From Hydractinia symbiolongicarpus (Eukaryota; Cnidaria; Hydrozoa; Anthoathecata; Hydractiniidae): a stretch of DNA of 64,000 nt. Position 1 is the first letter of the stretch; each line of letters starts with the position of its first letter. The notes below the pieces were generated by a model. The model was not told the origin of the DNA, ran no database searches, and saw nothing but the letters and a program-made list of their open reading frames with translations. The position numbers and the translations under genes were made by a program. Location: contig NC_079880.1 in assembly GCF_029227915.1 (NCBI RefSeq), positions 26,221,501 through 26,285,500 of the forward strand, given 5' to 3'. Of the stretch, positions 11,700 through 25,400 are shown in pieces.

Positions 11700-14600
11700 A
11701 TGTATTTAGCGATATTTTTGACATGTTATTAGGTTGCATCGCTGTCAACAGTGAAACGATTGACTGTGGGACTTAATTGAACTGATTATACACGTTGAAC
11801 TTATAAATGTGATAAATGAGACAATTGGACTCCAAGAAATTACATTCTTTATAATTTGACATGATTGCTTGAACTCAACGATTACACTGAGCGCTGTGAT
11901 AGCGCTTTAGTAAAAAATGTAGATAAATAAGTCATTTTTTACTGTGGGACCAATCCTAGCCGTTAGCTCGCCGTGAAGAAATAGAGATATTTCCAAAAAC
12001 TGAATTTCATTAGTTTTCTAGCGGTATCAATCCGTTTGAGTTACAACTGTTGCGCCACATATTCTTACCAACATGTATTTAGCGATATTTTTCCGATGTT
12101 GCTAGGTTGCATCGCTTTTAACAGTGAAACGATTGACTGTGGGACTTAATTGAATTGATTTTATACTTTGACCTTATGAATGTGGTATATGAGACAACTG
12201 GACTCCAAGAAATAACATTCTACTTAATTTGACATGATTGCCGGAACTCAACGATTACACTGGGCACTGTGGAAGCGTTTCATTCAAAAATTTGGATAAA
12301 TAAGTCATTCTTTACCGTGGTACCAATCCTTGCCGTTTGCTCGCGCTGAAGAAATAAAGACAGTTTTAAAAACTACATTTCATTGACTTTCTAACGGTAT
12401 CAATCCGTTTCAGTTGCAACAGTTGCGTCAAGGATTTGTACCAACATGTATTTAGCGATATTTTTGACATGTTATTAGGTTGCATCGCTTTCAACAGTGA
12501 AACGATTGACTGTGGGACTTAATTGAACTGATTATACACGTTGAACTTATAAATGTGATAAATGAGACAATTGGACTCCAAGAAATTACATTCTTCTTAA
12601 TTTGACATGATTGCTTGAACTCAACGATTACACTGGGCGCTGTGATAGCGCTTTAGTAAAAAATGTAGATAAATAAGTCATTTTTTACTGTGGGACCAAT
12701 CCTAGCCGTTAGCTCGCCGTGAAGAAATAGAGATATTTCCAGAAACTGAATCTTATTGGCTTTCTAGCGGTATCAATCCGTTTGAGTTACAACTGTTGCG
12801 CCACATATTCTTACCAACATGTATTTAGCGATATTTTTCCGATGTTACTAGGTTGCATCGCTTTTAACAGTGAAACGATTGACTGTGGGACTTATTTGAA
12901 CTGATTTTAGACTTTGAACTTATAAATGTGATAAATGAGACAATTGGACTCCAAGAAATTACATTCTTCTTAATTTGACATGATCGCTTGAACTCAACGA
13001 TTACACTGGCGCTGTGATAGCGCTTTATTAAAAAAAAATAGATAAATAAGTCATTTTTTACTGTGGGACCAATATTAGCCGTTAGCGCGCGCTGAAGAAA
13101 GAGAGACCGTTTCAAAAACTACATTTTATTGCCTATCTAACGGTATCAGTCCGTTGGAGTTACAACTGTTGCGTCACATATTGGTACCAACATGTATTTA
13201 GCGATATGTTTCTGTTATCACAATGTTGCATCGCTATTAACAGTAAAACCATTGACTGCGGGACTTAATAGAACTGATTTTAGACTTTGACCTTATAAAG
13301 GTCATCACGTTAGCAAGCGCTGAAGAAATAGAGACATTTTCAAAAAGTGAATTTCATTGACTTTCTAGCGGTATCAATCCGTTTGATTTGCAACGGTTCC
13401 GTCACATATTCGTACCAACATGTATTTAACGATATTTTTGACATGTTACTAGGTTGCATCGCTTTTAACAGTGAAACGATTGACTGTGGGACTTAATTGA
13501 ACTGATTATACACGTTGAACTTATAAATGTGATAAATGAGACAATTGGACTCCAAGAAATTACATTCTTCTTAATTTGACATGATTGCTTGAACTCAACG
13601 GTTACACTGGGCACTGTGGAAGCGTTTCATTCAAAAATGTGGATAAATAAGTCATTCTTTACCGTAGTACCAATCCTTGCCGTTTGCTCGCGCTGAAGAA
13701 ATAAAGACAGTTTCAAAAACTACATTTCATTGACTTTCTAACGGTATCAATCCGTTTCAGTTACAGCAGTTGCGTCAAGGATTCGTACCAACATGTATTT
13801 AGCGATATTTTTGACATGTTATTAGGTTGCATCGCTTTCAACAGTGAAACGATTGACTGTGGGACTTAATTGAACTGATTATACACGTTGAACTTATAAA
13901 TGTGATAAATGAGACAATTGGACTCCAAGAAATTACATTCTTCTTAATTTGACATGATTGCTTGAACTCAACGATTACACTGGGCGCTGTGATAGCGCTT
14001 TAGTAAAAAATGTAGATAAATAAGTCATTTTTTACTGTGGGACCAATCCTAGCCGTTAGCTCGCCGTGAAGAAATAGAGATATTTCCAGAAACTGAATTT
14101 CATTGGTTTTCTAGCGGTATCAATCCGTTTGAGTTACAACAGTTGCGTCAAGGATTTGTACGAACATGTATTTAGCGATATTTTTGACATGTTATTAGGT
14201 TGCATCGCTTTCAACAGTGAAACGATTGACTGTGGGACTTAATTGAACTGATTATACACGTTGAACTTATAAATGTGATAAATGAGACAATTGGACTCCA
14301 AGAAATTACATTCTTCTTAATTTGACATGATTGCTTGAACTCAACGATTACACTGGGCGCTGTGATAGCGCTTTAGTAAAAAATGTAGATAAATAAGTCG
14401 TTCTTTACTGTGGGACCAATCCTAGCCGTTAGCTCGCCGTGAAGAAATAGAGATATTTCCAGAAACTGAATCTCATTGGTTTTCTGGCGGTATCAATCCG
14501 TTTGAGTTACAACTGTTGCGCCACATATTCTTACCAACATGTATTTAGCGATATTTTTCCGATGTTACTAGGTTGCATCGCTTTTAACAGTGAAACGATT

Positions 14601-17600
14601 GACTGTGGGACTTAATTGAACTGATTTTGACTTTGAACTTATAAATGTGATAAATGAGACAATTGGACTCAAAAAAATAACATTCTTCTTAATTTGACAT
14701 GATCGCTTGAACTCAACGATTACACTGCCGCTGTGATAGCGCTTTATTAAAAAAAATAGATAAATAAGTCATTTTTTACTGTGGGACCAATCTTAGCCGT
14801 TAGTGCGCGCTGAAGAAATAGAGACCGTTTCAAAAACTACATTTTATTGCCTATCTAACGGTATCAGTCCGTTGGAGTTACAACTGTTGCGTCACATATT
14901 GGTACCAACATGTATTTAGCGATTTGTTTCTGTTATCACAATGTTGTATCGCTATTAACAGTAAAACCATTGACTGCGGGACTTAATAGAACTGATTTTA
15001 GACTTTGACCTTATAAAGGTCATCACGTTAGCAAGCGCTGAAGAAGCGGTATCAATCCGTTTGAGTTACAACGGTTGCATCACATATTCGAACGAACATG
15101 TATTAAGCGATATTTTTCCGATATTACTAGGTTGCATCGCTTTTAACAGTGAAACGATTGACTGTGGGACTTAATTGAACTGCTTTGGACTTTGACCTTA
15201 TGAATGTAATAAATGAGACAACTGAACTCCAAGAAATAATTTTCTTCTTAATTTGACATGATTGCTTGAACTCAAAGATTTCACTGGGCGCTGTGGTAGC
15301 GCTTTATTTAAAAATGTAGATAAATTAGTCATTTTTTACTGTGGGACCAATCCTAGCCGTTAGCGCGCGCTGAAGAAATAGAGACATTTTCAAAAATTAC
15401 ATTTCATTGACTTTTTAACGGTATCAATGCGTTTGAGTTACAAAGTTTGCGTCAAGTATTCGTACCAACATGTATTTAGAGATTTGTTTCCGATATTACT
15501 AGGTTGCATCGCTTTTAACAGTGAAACGATTGACTGTGGGACTTAATTGAACTGATTTTATACTTTGACCTTATGAATGTGGTATATGAGACAACTGGAC
15601 TCCAAGAAATAACATTCTACTTAATTTGACATGATTGCCGGAACTCAACGATTACACTGGGCACTGTGGAAGCGTTTCATTCAAAAATTTGGATAAATAA
15701 GTCATTCTTTACCGTGGTACCAATCCTTGCCGTTTGCTCGCGCTGAAGAAATAAAGACAGTTTCAAAAACTACATTTCATTGACTTTCTAACGGTATCAA
15801 TCCGTTTCAGTTACAACAGTTGCGTCAAGGATTCGTACCAACATGTATTTAGCGATATTTTTGACATGTTATTAGGTTGCATCGCTTTCAACAGTGAAAC
15901 GATTGACTGTGGGACTTAATTGAACTGATTATACACGTTGAACTTATAAATGTGATAAATGAGACAATTGGACTCCAAGAAATAACATTCTTCTTAATTT
16001 GACATGATCGCTTGAACTCAACGATTACACTGCCGCTGTGATAGCGCTTTATTAAAAAAAATAGATAAATAAGTCATTTTTTACTGTGGGACCAATCTTA
16101 GCCGTTAGTGCGCGCTGAAGAAATAGAGACCGTTTCAAAAACTACATTTTATTGCCTATCTAACGGTATCAGTCCGTTGGAGTTACAACTGTTGCGTCAC
16201 ATATTGGTACCAACATGTATTTAGCGATTTGTTTCTGTTATCACAATGTTGTATCGCTATTAACAGTAAAACCATTGACTGCGGGACTTAATAGAACTGA
16301 TTTTAGACTTTGACCTTATAAAGGTCATCACGTTAGCAAGCGCTGAAGAAATAGAGACATTTTCAAAAAGTGAATTTCATTGACTTTCTAGCGGTATCAA
16401 TCCGTTTGATTTGCAACGGTTCCGTCACATATTCGTACCAACATGTATTTAACGATATTTTTGACATGTTACTACGTTGCATCGCTTTTAACAGTGAAAC
16501 GATTGACTGTGGGACTTAATTGAACTGATTATACACGTTGAACTTATAAATGTGATAAATGAGACAATTGGACTCCAAGAAATTACATTCTTCTTAATTT
16601 GATATGATTGCTTGAACTCAACGGTTACACTGGGCGCTGTGATAGCGCTTTAGTAAAAAATGTAGATAAATAAGTCATTTTTTACTGTGGGACCAATCCT
16701 AGCCGTTAGCTTGCCGTGAAGAAATAGAGATATTTTCAGAAACTGAATTTCATTGGTTTTCTAGCGGTATCAATCCGTTTGAGTTACAACGGTTGCATCA
16801 CATATTCGAACGAACATGTATTAAGCGATATTTTTCCGATATTACTAGGTTGCATCGCTTTTAACAGTGAAACGATTGACTGTGGGACTTAATTGAACTG
16901 CTTTGGACTTTGACCTTATGAATGTAATAAATGAGACAACTGAACTCCAAGAAATAATTTTCTTCTTAATTTGACATGATTGCTTGAACTCAAAGATTTC
17001 ACTGGGCGCTGTGGTAGCGCTTTATTTAAAAATGTAGATAAATTAGTCATTTTTTACTGTGGGACCAATCCTAGCCGTTAGCGCGCGCTGAAGAAATAGA
17101 GACATTTTCAAAAATTACATTTCATTGACTTTTTAACGGTATCAATGCGTTTGAGTTACAAAGTTTGCGTCAAGTATTCGTACCAACATGTATTTAGAGA
17201 TTTGTTTCCGATATTACTAGGTTGCATCGCTTTTAACAGTGAAACGATTGACTGTGGGACTTAATTGAACTGATTTTATACTTTGACCTTATGAATGTGG
17301 TATATGAGACAACTGGACTCCAAGAAATAACATTCTACTTAATTTGACATGATTGCCGGAACTCAACGATTACACTGGGCACTGTGGAAGCGTTTCATTC
17401 AAAAATTTGGATAAATAAGTCATTCTTTACCGTGGTACCAATCCTTGCCGTTTGCTCGCGCTGAAGAAATAAAGACAGTTTCAAAAACTACATTTCATTG
17501 ACTTTCTAACGGTGTCAATCCATTTGAGTTACAACAGTTGCGTCAAGGATTCGTACCAACATGTATTTAGCGATATTTTTGACATGTTATTAGGTTGCAT

Positions 17601-20600
17601 CGCTTTCAACAGTGAAACGATTGACTGTGGGACTTAATTGAACTGATTATACACGTTGAACTTATAAATGTGATAAATGAGACAATTGGACTCCAATAAA
17701 TTACATTCTTCTTAATTTGAAATGATTGCTTGAACTCAACGATTACACTGGGCGCTGTGATGGCGCTTTAGTAAAAAATGTAGATAAATAAGTCATTTTT
17801 TACTGTGGGACCAATCCTAGCCGTTAGCTCCCGTGAAGAAATAGAGATATTTCCAGAAACTGAGTTTCATTGGTTTTCTAGCGGTATCAATCCGTTTGAG
17901 TTACAACGGTTGCATCACATATTCGTAGCAACATGTATTAAGCGATATTTTTCCGATATTACTAGGTTGCATCGCTTTTAGCAGTGAAACGATTGACTGT
18001 GGGACTTAATTGAACTGCTTTGGACTTTGACCTTATGAATGTAATAAATGAGACAACTGAACTCCAAGAAATAATATTCTTCTTAATTTGACATGATTGC
18101 TTGAACTCAACAATTACACTGGGCGCTGTGGTGGCGCTTTATTTAAAAATGTAGATAAATAAGTCATTTTTTACTGTAGGACCAATCCTAGCCGTTAGCG
18201 CGTGCTGAAGAAATAGAGACATTTTCAGAAAGTTCATTTCTCTGACTTTCTACCGGTATCAAACCGTTTGAGTTACAACAGTTGCGTCAAAGATTCGTAC
18301 CAACATGTATTTAGCGATATTTTTGACATGTTATTAGGTTTCATCGCTTTCAACAGTGAAACGATTGACTTTGGGACTTAATTGAACTGATTATACACGT
18401 TGAAATTATAAATGTGATAAATGAGACAATTGGACTCCAAGAAATTACATTCTTCTTAATTTGACGTGATTGCTTGAACTCAACGATTACAATGGGCGCT
18501 GTGATAGCGCTTTAGTAAAAAATGTAGATAAATAAGTCATTTTTTGCTGTGGGACCAATCCTAGCCGTTAGCTCGCCGTGAAGAAATAGAGATATTTCCA
18601 GAAACTGAATTTCATTGGTTTTCTAACAGTGTTAATCCATTTGAGTTACAACAGTTGCGTCAAGGATTCGTAGCAACATGTATTTAGAGATTTGTTTACG
18701 ATTTTACTAGGTTGCATAGCTTTTAACAGGGAGTCGATTGACTGCGGGACTTAACTGAACTTACTTTAGACTTTGACCTTTTAAATGTGATAAACGAGAC
18801 AATTGGACTCCAAGAAATAACATTCTTCTTAATTTGACATGATTGCTTGAACTCAACGATTACACTGGGCGCTGTGATAGCGCTTTATTAAAAAAAAATA
18901 GATAAATAAGTCATTTTGTACTGTCGGACCAATCCTAGCCGTTAGTGCGCGCTGAAGAAATAGAGACATTTTCTTAAAGTGCATTTCATTGACTCTGTAG
19001 CGGTATCAATCCGTTTGAATTACAACGGTTGCGTCACATATTCGTACCAACATGTATTGAGCGATATTTTTCCGATGTTACTAGGTTGCATCGCTTTTAA
19101 CAGTGAAACGACTGACTGTGGGACTTAATTTTACTGATTATAGACTTTGAACTTATAAATGTGATAAATGAGACAATTGGACTCCAAGAAATAACAATCT
19201 TCTTAATTTGACATGATTGCTTGAACTCAACGATTACACTGGCGCTGTGATAGCGCTTTATTAAAAAAAAAATAGATTAATAAGTCATTTTTTACTGAGG
19301 GACCAATCCTAGCTGTTAGCGCGCCCTGAAGAAATGGAGACCTTTTCAAAAACTACATTTCATTGTCTTTCTAACGGTATCAATCCGTTTCAGTTACAAC
19401 ATTTGCGTCAAGGATTTGTACCAACATGTATTTAGCGATATTTTTGACATGTTATTAGGTTGCATCACTTTCAACTGTGAAACGATTGACTGTGGGACTT
19501 AATTGAACTGATTATACACGTTGAACTTATAAATGTGATAAATGAGACAATTGGACTCCAAGAAATTACATTCTTCTTAATTTGACATGATTGCTTGAAC
19601 TCAACGATTACACTGGGCGCTGTGATAGTGCTTTAGTAAAAAATGTAGATAAATAAGTCATTTTTTACTGTGGGACCAATCCTAGCCGTTAGCTCGCCGT
19701 GAAGAAATAGAGATATTTCCAGAAACTGAATTTCATTGGTTTTCTAGCGGTATCAATCCGTTTGAGTTACAACGGTTGCATCACATATTCGAACGAACAT
19801 GCATTAAGCGATATTTTTCCGATATTACTAGGTTGCATCGCTTTTAACAGTGAAACGATTGACTGTGGGACTTAATTGAACTGATTTTATACTTTGACCT
19901 TATGAATGTGGTATATGAGACAACTGGACTCCAAGAAATTACATTCTTCTTAATTTGACATGATTGCTTGAACTCAACGATTGCACTGGGTGCTGTGGTA
20001 GCGCTTTATTTAAAAATGTAGATAAATTAGTCATTTTTTACTGTGGGACCAACCCTAGCCGTTAGCGCGCGCTGAAGAAATAGAGACATTTTCAAAAACT
20101 ACATTTCATTGACTTTCTAACGGTATCAATGCGTTTGAGTTACAACGTTTGCGTCAAGTATTCGTACCAACATGTATTTAGAGATTTGTTTCCGATATTA
20201 CTAGGTTGCATCGCTTTTAACAGTGAAACGATTGACTGTGGGACTTTATTGAACTGATTTTATACTTTGACCTTATGAATGTGGTATATGAGACAACTGG
20301 ACTCCAAGAAATTACATTCTTCTTAATTTGACATGATTGCTTGAACTCAACGATTACACTGGGCCCTGTGGTAGCGCTTTATTTAAAAATGTAGATGAAT
20401 TAGTCATTTTTTACTCTGGGACCAACCCTAGCCGTTAGCGCGCGCTTAAGAAATAAAGACATTTTCAAAAAGTGCATTTCATTGACTTTCTTGCGGTATC
20501 AATCCGTTTGTGTTACAACGGTTGCGCCTCATATTCGTACGAACATGTATTTAGCGATATTTTTCCGATGTTACTAGGTTGCATCGCTTTTAACAGTGAA

Positions 20601-20950
20601 ACGATTGACTGTGGGACTTAATTGAACTGATTTTAGACTTCGAACTTATAAATGTGATAAATGAGACAATTGGACTCCAAGAAATAACATTCTTCTTAAT
20701 TTGACATGATTGCTTGAACTCAACGATTTCACTGGCGCTGTGATAGCGCTTTATGAAAAAAAAATAGATAAATAAGTCATTTTTTACCGTGGGACCAATC
20801 CTTGCCGTTTGCTCGCGCTGAAGAAATAAAGACAGTTTCAAAAACTACATTTCATTGACTTTCTAACGGTATCAATCCGTTTCAGTTACAACAGTTGCGT
20901 CAAGTATTCGTACCAACATGTATTTAGAGATTTGTTTCCGATATTACTAG
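11700..20950 (+). repeat. Large satellite block, copy 1 (~9 kb)
   Basis: This block is repeated at about 22.4-30.0 kb. Matching rare markers gives offsets of 10,711 (GCTGTCAACAG, 11,742 and 22,453), 10,702 (12,864 and 23,566), 9,397 (CGTTAGCAAG, 16,331 and 25,728; TTCTAACAGTG, 18,621 and 28,018), 9,396 (CGACTGACTGTGGG near 19,109 and 28,505) and 9,022 (20,590 and 29,612). Offset changes mark indels of whole monomer groups: copy 1 carries an extra 1,305 bp around 15.0-16.3 kb and one extra monomer near 19.8-20.2 kb. Private variants are shared, so this is block duplication rather than background satellite similarity. Confidence 0.85.
14945..15132 (+). repeat. Chimeric 188-bp satellite monomer at a recombination junction
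   Basis: This E-type monomer is cut further than its 228-bp relatives. At 15,045/15,046 the text GCGCTGAAGAA joins directly to GCGGTATCAATCCG, skipping the ATAGAGACATTTTC and TTTCATTGACTTTC stretch. Sequence left of the junction matches that near 16,250-16,350 (offset 1,305); sequence right of it matches that from 16,763 (offset 1,717). The junction is thus where a local tandem expansion was stitched together. Confidence 0.75.
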
Positions 20951-22409
20951 GTTGCATCGCTTTTAACAGTGAAACGATTGACTGTGGGACTTAATTGAAC
21001 TGATTTTATACTTTGACCTTATGAATGTGGTATATGAGACAACTGGACTCCAAGAAATTACATTCTTCTTAATTTGACATGATTGCTTGAACTCAACGAT
21101 TACACTGGACGCTGTGGTAGCGCTTTATTTAAAAATGTAGATAAATTAGTCATTTTTTACTGTGGGACCAATCCTAGCCGTTAGCGCGCGCTTAAGAAAT
21201 AGAGACATTTTCAAAAAGTGCATTTCATTGACTTTCTTGCGGTATCAATCCGTTTGTGTTACAACGGTTGCGCCTCATATTCGTACGAACATGTATTTAG
21301 CGATATTTTTCCGATGTTACTAGGTTGCATCGCTTTTAACAGTGAAACGATTGACTGTGGGACTTAATTGAACTGATTTTATACTTTGACCTTATGAATG
21401 TGGTATATGAGACAACTGGACTCCAAGAAATTACATTCTTCTTAATTTGACATGATTGCTTGAACTCAACGATTGCACTGGGTGCTGTGGTAGCGCTTTA
21501 TTTAAAAATGTAGATAAATTAGTCATTCTTTACTGTGGGACCAACCCTAGCCGTTAGCGCGCGCTGAAGAAATAGAGACATTTTCAAAAACTACATTTCA
21601 TTGACTTTCTAACGGTATCAATGCGTTTGAGTTACAACGTTTGCGTCAAGTATTCGTACCAACATGTATTTAGAGATTTGTTTCCGATTCTACTAGGTTG
21701 CATCGCTTTTAACAGTGAAACGATTGACTGTGGGACTTTATTGAACTGATTTTATACTTTGACCTTATGAATGTGGTATATGAGACAACTGGACTCCAAG
21801 AAATTACATTCTTCTTAATTTGACATGATTGCTTGAACTCAACGATTACACTGGGCCCTGTGGTAGCGCTTTATTTAAAAATGTAGATGAATTAGTCATT
21901 TTTTACTCTGGGACCAACCCTAGCCGTTAGCGCGCGCTTAAGAAATAAAGACATTTTCAAAAAGTGCATTTCATTGACTTTCTTGCGGTATCAATCCGTT
22001 TGTGTTACAACGGTTGCGCCTCATATTCGTACGAACATATATTTAGCGATATTTTTCCGATGTTACTAGGTTGCATCGCTTTTAACAGTGAAACGATTGA
22101 CTGTGGGACTTATTTGAACTGATTTTAGACTTTGAACTTATAAATGTGATAAATGAGACAATTGGACTCAAAAAAATAACATTCTTATTAATTTGACATG
22201 ATCGCTTGAACTCAACGATTACACTGGCGCTGTGATAGCGCTTTATTAAAAAAAAAATAGATAAATAAGTCATTTTTTACTGTGGGACCAATCTTAGCCG
22301 TTAGCGCGCGCTGAAGAAGTAGAGACCGTTTCAAAAGCTACATTTTATTGCCTATCTAACGGTATCAGTCCGTTGGAGTTACAACTGTTGCGTCACATAT
22401 TGGTACCAA

Positions 22410-25400
22410 CATGTATTTAGCGATATTTTTGACATGTTATTAGGTTGCATCGCTGTCAACAGTGAAACGATTGACTGTGGGACTTAATTGAACTGATTAT
22501 ACACGTTGAACTTATAAATGTGATAAATGAGACAATTGGACTCCAAGAAATTACATTCTTCATAATTTGACATGATTGCTTGAACTCAACGATTACACTG
22601 AGCGCTGTGATAGCGCTTTAGTAAAAAATGTAGATAAATAAGTCATTTTTTACTGTGGGACCAATCCTAGCCGTTAGCTCGCCGTGAAGAAATAGAGATA
22701 TTTCCAAAAACTGAATTTCATTAGTTTTCTAGCGGTATCAATCCGTTTGAGTTACAACTGTTGCGCCACATATTCTTACCAACATGTATTTAGCGATATT
22801 TTTCCGATGTTGCTAGGTTGCATCGCTTTTAACAGTGAAACGATTGACTGTGGGACTTAATTGAATTGATTTTATACGAGACATATTTATATGAGACAAT
22901 TGGACTCCAAGAAATAACATTCTACTTAATTTGACATGATTGCCGGAACTCAACGATTACACTGGGCACTGTGGAAGCGTTTCATTCAAAAATTTGGATA
23001 AATAAGTCATTCTTTACCGTGGTACCAATCCTTGCCGTTTGCTCGCGCTGAAGAAATAAAGACAGTTTTAAAAACTACATTTCATTGACTTTCTAACGGT
23101 ATCAATCCGTTTCAGTTGCAACAGTTGCGTCAAGGATTTGTACCAACATGTATTTAGCGATATTTTTGACATGTTATTAGGTTGCATCGCTTTCAACAGT
23201 GAAACGATTGACTGTGGGACTTAATTGAACTGATTATACACCTTGAACTTATAAATGTGATAAATGAGACAATTGGACTCCAAGAAATTACATTCTTCTT
23301 AATTTGACATGATTGCTTGAACTCAACGATTACACTGGGCGCTGTGATAGCGCTTTAGTAAAAAATGTAGATAAATAAGTCATTTTTTACTGTGGGACCA
23401 ATCCTAGCCGTTAGCTCGCCGTGAAGAAATAGAGATATTTCCAGAAACTGAATCTTATTGGCTTTCTAGCGGTATCAATCCGTTTGAGTTACAACTGTTG
23501 CGCCACATATTCTTACCAACATGTATTTAGCGATATTTTTCCGATGTTACTAGGTTGCATCGCTTTTAACAGTGAAACGATTGACTGTGGGACTTATTTG
23601 AACTGATTTTAGACTTTGAACTTATAAATGTGATAAATGAGACAATTGGACTCCAAGAAATTACATTCTTCTTAATTTGACATGATCGCTTGAACTCAAC
23701 GATTACACTGGCGCTGTGATAGCGCTTTATTAAAAAAAAATAGATAAATAAGTCATTTTTTACTGTGGGACCAATATTAGCCGTTAGCGCGCGCTGAAGA
23801 AATAGAGACCGTTTCAAAAACTACATTTTATTGCCTATCTAACGGTATCAGTCCGTTGGAGTTACAACTGTTGCGTCACATATTGGTACCAACATGTATT
23901 TAGCGATATGTTTCTGTTATCACAATGTTGCATCGCTATTAACAGTAAAACCATTGACTGCGGGACTTAATAGAACTGATTTTAGACTTTGACCTTATAA
24001 AGGTCATCACGTTAGCAAGCGCTGAAGAAATAGAGACATTTTCAAAAAGTGAATTTCATTGACTTTCTAGCGGTATCAATCCGTTTGATTTGCAACGGTT
24101 CCGTCACATATTCGTACCAACATGTATTTAACGATATTTTTGACATGTTACTAGGTTGCATCGCTTTTAACAGTGAAACGATTGACTGTGGGACTTAATT
24201 GAACTGATTATACACGTTGAACTTATAAATGTGATAAATGAGACAATTGGACTCCAAGAAATTACATTCTTCTTAATTTGACATGATTGCTTGAACTCAA
24301 CGGTTACACTGGGCACTGTGGAAGCGTTTCATTCAAAAATGTGGATAAATAAGTCATTCTTTACCGTAGTACCAATCCTTGCCGTTTGCTCGCGCTGAAG
24401 AAATAAAGACAGTTTCAAAAACTACATTTCATTGACTTTCTAACGGTATCAATCCGTTTCAGTTACAGCAGTTGCGTCAAGGATTCGTACCAACATGTAT
24501 TTAGCGATATTTTTGACATGTTATTAGGTTGCATCGCTTTCAACAGTGAAACGATTGACTGTGGGACTTAATTGAACTGATTATACACGTTGAACTTATA
24601 AATGTGATAAATGAGACAATTGGACTCCAAGAAATTACATTCTTCTTAATTTGACATGATTGCTTGAACTCAACGATTACACTGGGCGCTGTGATAGCGC
24701 TTTAGTAAAAAATGTAGATAAATAAGTCATTTTTTACTGTGGGACCAATCCTAGCCGTTAGCTCGCCGTGAAGAAATAGAGATATTTCCAGAAACTGAAT
24801 TTCATTGGTTTTCTAGCGGTATCAATCCGTTTGAGTTACAACAGTTACGTCAAGGATTTGTACGAACATGTATTTAGCGATATTTTTGACATGTTATTAG
24901 GTTGCATCGCTTTCAACAGTGAAACGATTGACTGTGGGACTTAATTGAACTGATTATACACGTTGAACTTATAAATGTGATAAATGAGACAATTGGACTC
25001 CAAGAAATTACATTCTTCTTAATTTGACATGATTGCTTGAACTCAACGATTACACTGGGCGCTGTGATAGCGCTTTAGTAAAAAATGTAGATAAATAAGT
25101 CGTTCTTTACTGTGGGACCAATCCTAGCCGTTAGCTCGCCGTGAAGAAATAGAGATATTTCCAGAAACTGAATCTCATTGGTTTTCTGGCGGTATCAATC
25201 CGTTTGAGTTACAACTGTTGCGCCACATATTCTTACCAACATGTATTTAGCGATATTTTTCCGATGTTACTAGGTTGCATCGCATTTAACAGTGAAACGA
25301 TGGACTGTGGGACTTAATTGAACTGATTTTGACTTTGAACTTATAAATGTGATAAATGAGACAATTGGACTCAAAAAAATAACATTCTTCTTAATTTGAC

